Shown here: one piece after another, positions 62,344-64,000 of the stretch
How the letters are laid out: each line of letters opens with the position of its first letter
Position numbering within the stretch: the first letter of the stretch is position 1
Source: Dokdonella_A sp044227025
Lineage (GTDB): Bacteria; Pseudomonadota; Gammaproteobacteria; Xanthomonadales; Rhodanobacteraceae
Length of the DNA stretch: 64,000 nt
Direction of reading: 5' to 3'
NCBI RefSeq assembly: GCF_044227025.1
Contig: NZ_JBGAFX010000001.1
Location: 124,001-188,000 of the forward strand
The notes under the pieces: generated by a model
What the model saw: only the letters and a program-made list of their open reading frames with translations
The model's database searches: none
Told to the model about the DNA's origin: nothing
Made by a program: the position numbers and the translations under genes

Positions 62344-64000
62344 ATGCTTCGTCGTCGATTCCTCCTCGGTCCTTGCCTGCTCGCCTGCGTCGTCCTGCTG
62401 GCGCCGCCGGTCGGTGCCGCCGACCGCGCCAGCCAGCGCAGCCAGTTCCGCGCCGCGCTGGCGGCCGCCGGGCGCACGCCGGAGGCGGCCTGGAAGAAGC
62501 TCGCCGACGGCCTCGAGGACTACCCGCTATATCCGTATATCGAACTCGCCGCGCTGCGACCTCACCTCGGCAAGGCCGGTGCGACGGAAGTCACCGCGTT
62601 CCTCAAGCGCTGGCCGGACACGTTGCCCGCCGCCGACCTGCGCAGTGCGTGGCTGCGCGAACTTGCGCGCCGCGGTGACTGGAAGACCTTCGCGGCGACC
62701 TACGTCGCCAGCGACGACCGCGAACTGCAATGCGACGCCCTGCTCGGCCGACTCGCCTCCGGCGCATCGCTCGATGCAGCGCGCGACATCGAACCGTTCT
62801 GGAACGGCGAGCGCGGACTGCCCGACGCGTGCAAATCGGTGCTGCGCGCCGCGCGCGTGCAGGGCCTCGTCAGCGACGCCAGCGTGTGGGAGCATCTGCT
62901 GCGCGCGGCCGATGCCGGCAGCGTGAACGCGGCAGGCGATGCCGCCTCCCTGCTCACCGGTGCCGAGCGCATCGCCGCCGATCGCATCCTCGCGGCGCTC
63001 GGCGATCCGCGGGCGACACTCGCGAAGGCAAAGGCGTGGGCCGACGAGGCGCGTGCGCGTGACGCCGTTTCGTATGCGTTTGTCCGCCTGGCACGTCGAG
63101 ACAGCGACGCCGCCGAAACGCTGTGGGCCGAACTGGAAGCGCGTTTCAAGTGGGACGACGCGCAGAAGAACCGCGTGCTCAACGCGATCGCGTTGTATCG
63201 CGCGACGAGCTATTCGCCCGACGCGCTGGCGCGCCTGAAGGCGCTGCCGGATGCCGCTGCCGACGACGCCACGCGCGAATGGCGCGTGCGCATCGCGCTC
63301 ACCGGCGGCGATTTCAAGGAAACGCTGGCGGCACTCGAGCGCATGTCCGACACGCAGAAGGCCGACGCCCGCTGGCGCTACCTGCGCGCGCGCATGCTCG
63401 CCAAGCTCGGTCGCGAGGCCGAATCCGCATCGCTGATGGCCGAAGTCGCGCGCGAGGCGAACTTCCACGGCTTCCTCGCGGCGGACTGGAGCAGCCGGCC
63501 TTACGCGATCTGTCCGAACACGCTCGCCGGCGACACCAGTGCGGAAGCTGCGCTGGAGCAGCACGGCGATCTCGAACGCGCGTATGAATTCCGCGCGCTC
63601 GACATGCTTTCCGAAGCGCGGCGCGAATGGAAGTTCGCGATGGGCAAGCTCGACGCGAACCAGCAGCGACTCGCCGCCGATGGCGCCTACCGCAAGGGCT
63701 GGTACGACCGCGCCGTGTTCGCGTTTTCGGCCGATCCGCAAACGCAGCGCCTGTACGAACAGCGCTTCCCCCTCGGCATGGAGAAGCACGTGCGCGCGAG
63801 CGCGGCCGATGCCGGCATCGACCCGGCGTGGGCGTACGCGATCATCCGCGCCGAGAGCGCCTGGATGACCGACGCGCACTCGCATGCGGACGCCTACGGC
63901 CTGATGCAGCTGCTGCCCGGCGTCGCGAAGAAGGTCGCGAAGTCCGCCGGGCTGCCGTATGCGCGCGCGTCCGACCTGTTCGACCCGGCCTTCAACATCC
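62344..64000 (+). CDS. slt: soluble lytic murein transglycosylase (5' part)
   Basis: The frame is open from the ATG at 62344 to the window edge (552 codons), with a signal peptide (RRRFLLGPCLLACVVLLAPP). Long alpha-helical repeats (the U and L superhelical domains of Slt70) cover residues about 30-480. The catalytic domain then begins, with the active-site glutamate in AYAIIRAESAWMTDAHSHAD and the following AYGLMQLLPGVAKK. Slt70 cleaves peptidoglycan glycan strands to 1,6-anhydro products in the periplasm. The C-terminus lies outside the window. Confidence 0.93.
   Translation, partial: MLRRRFLLGPCLLACVVLLAPPVGAADRASQRSQFRAALAAAGRTPEAAWKKLADGLEDYPLYPYIELAALRPHLGKAGATEVTAFLKRWPDTLPAADLRSAWLRELARRGDWKTFAATYVASDDRELQCDALLGRLASGASLDAARDIEPFWNGERGLPDACKSVLRAARVQGLVSDASVWEHLLRAADAGSVNAAGDAASLLTGAERIAADRILAALGDPRATLAKAKAWADEARARDAVSYAFVRLARRDSDAAETLWAELEARFKWDDAQKNRVLNAIALYRATSYSPDALARLKALPDAAADDATREWRVRIALTGGDFKETLAALERMSDTQKADARWRYLRARMLAKLGREAESASLMAEVAREANFHGFLAADWSSRPYAICPNTLAGDTSAEAALEQHGDLERAYEFRALDMLSEARREWKFAMGKLDANQQRLAADGAYRKGWYDRAVFAFSADPQTQRLYEQRFPLGMEKHVRASAADAGIDPAWAYAIIRAESAWMTDAHSHADAYGLMQLLPGVAKKVAKSAGLPYARASDLFDPAFNI

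Overview
The window is about 64 kb of GC-rich chromosome, estimated by eye at 65-68% G+C. Gene content and order point to the gammaproteobacterial order Lysobacterales (Xanthomonadales), probably a Rhodanobacteraceae member such as Dokdonella. Evidence for this is the atpIBEFHAGDC-glmU-glmS order, the engB / cytochrome c4 / tandem dsbA block, many short dispersed intergenic palindromes, and secreted proteins ending in IFADGFD. The taxonomic assignment is inference. Nearly all genes are chromosomal housekeeping or family-level conserved genes. I see no insertion sequence, prophage, tRNA, rRNA or CRISPR array.

Layout. 1-12.3 kb holds mixed single genes: a possible hypoxanthine-DNA glycosylase, a periplasmic peroxiredoxin, a lipoprotein, DNA polymerase IV, an EamA permease divergent from a LysR regulator, a PQQ dehydrogenase, a metallo-beta-lactamase-fold hydrolase, a serine hydrolase and a glutathione transferase. 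12.3-24.6 kb, all on the minus strand, is a nine-gene run read right to left: TldD-like protease with a Tat signal, two TldE/PmbA paralogues, a DUF4159 protein, MoxR ATPase, DUF58 protein, BatA-like protein, DUF4175-like protein and a final membrane protein. This is the most system-like accessory module here. 24.8-25.7 kb has queD and a phasin.

26.1-33.6 kb is the complete F1Fo-ATP synthase operon, ending in a clear terminator. A secreted beta-helix protein and glmU follow. 37.6-42.4 kb is a polysaccharide segment: nucleotide-sugar dehydrogenase, UDP-glucuronate epimerase-like protein, a Wzz-type chain-length protein behind a possible sigma-54 promoter, and a BY-kinase-like protein with a damaged P-loop. 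glmS follows, so the region links amino-sugar supply with polysaccharide assembly. 44.4-44.8 kb contains two gene relics, then a second secreted beta-helix protein.

47-58.9 kb holds LOG, a TfoX C-terminal-domain protein, free-methionine sulfoxide reductase, a TMEM175-like channel, bioD, a large membrane protein, a TonB-family protein, glutamate-cysteine ligase, engB, cytochrome c4, two DsbA proteins and an endonuclease/exonuclease/phosphatase protein. The window ends with a large TonB-dependent receptor and the 5' part of a soluble lytic transglycosylase gene that runs off the edge.

Main hunting results: (1) the TldD/TldE-MoxR-DUF58-BatA operon with a compartment mismatch between Tat-exported TldD and unsignalled TldE proteins; (2) a dispersed hairpin family with an invariant GCAGGAGCA loop and covarying stems, placed just beyond terminators at two distant loci; (3) a C-terminal IFADGFD signature on two unrelated secreted proteins plus a relic copy.
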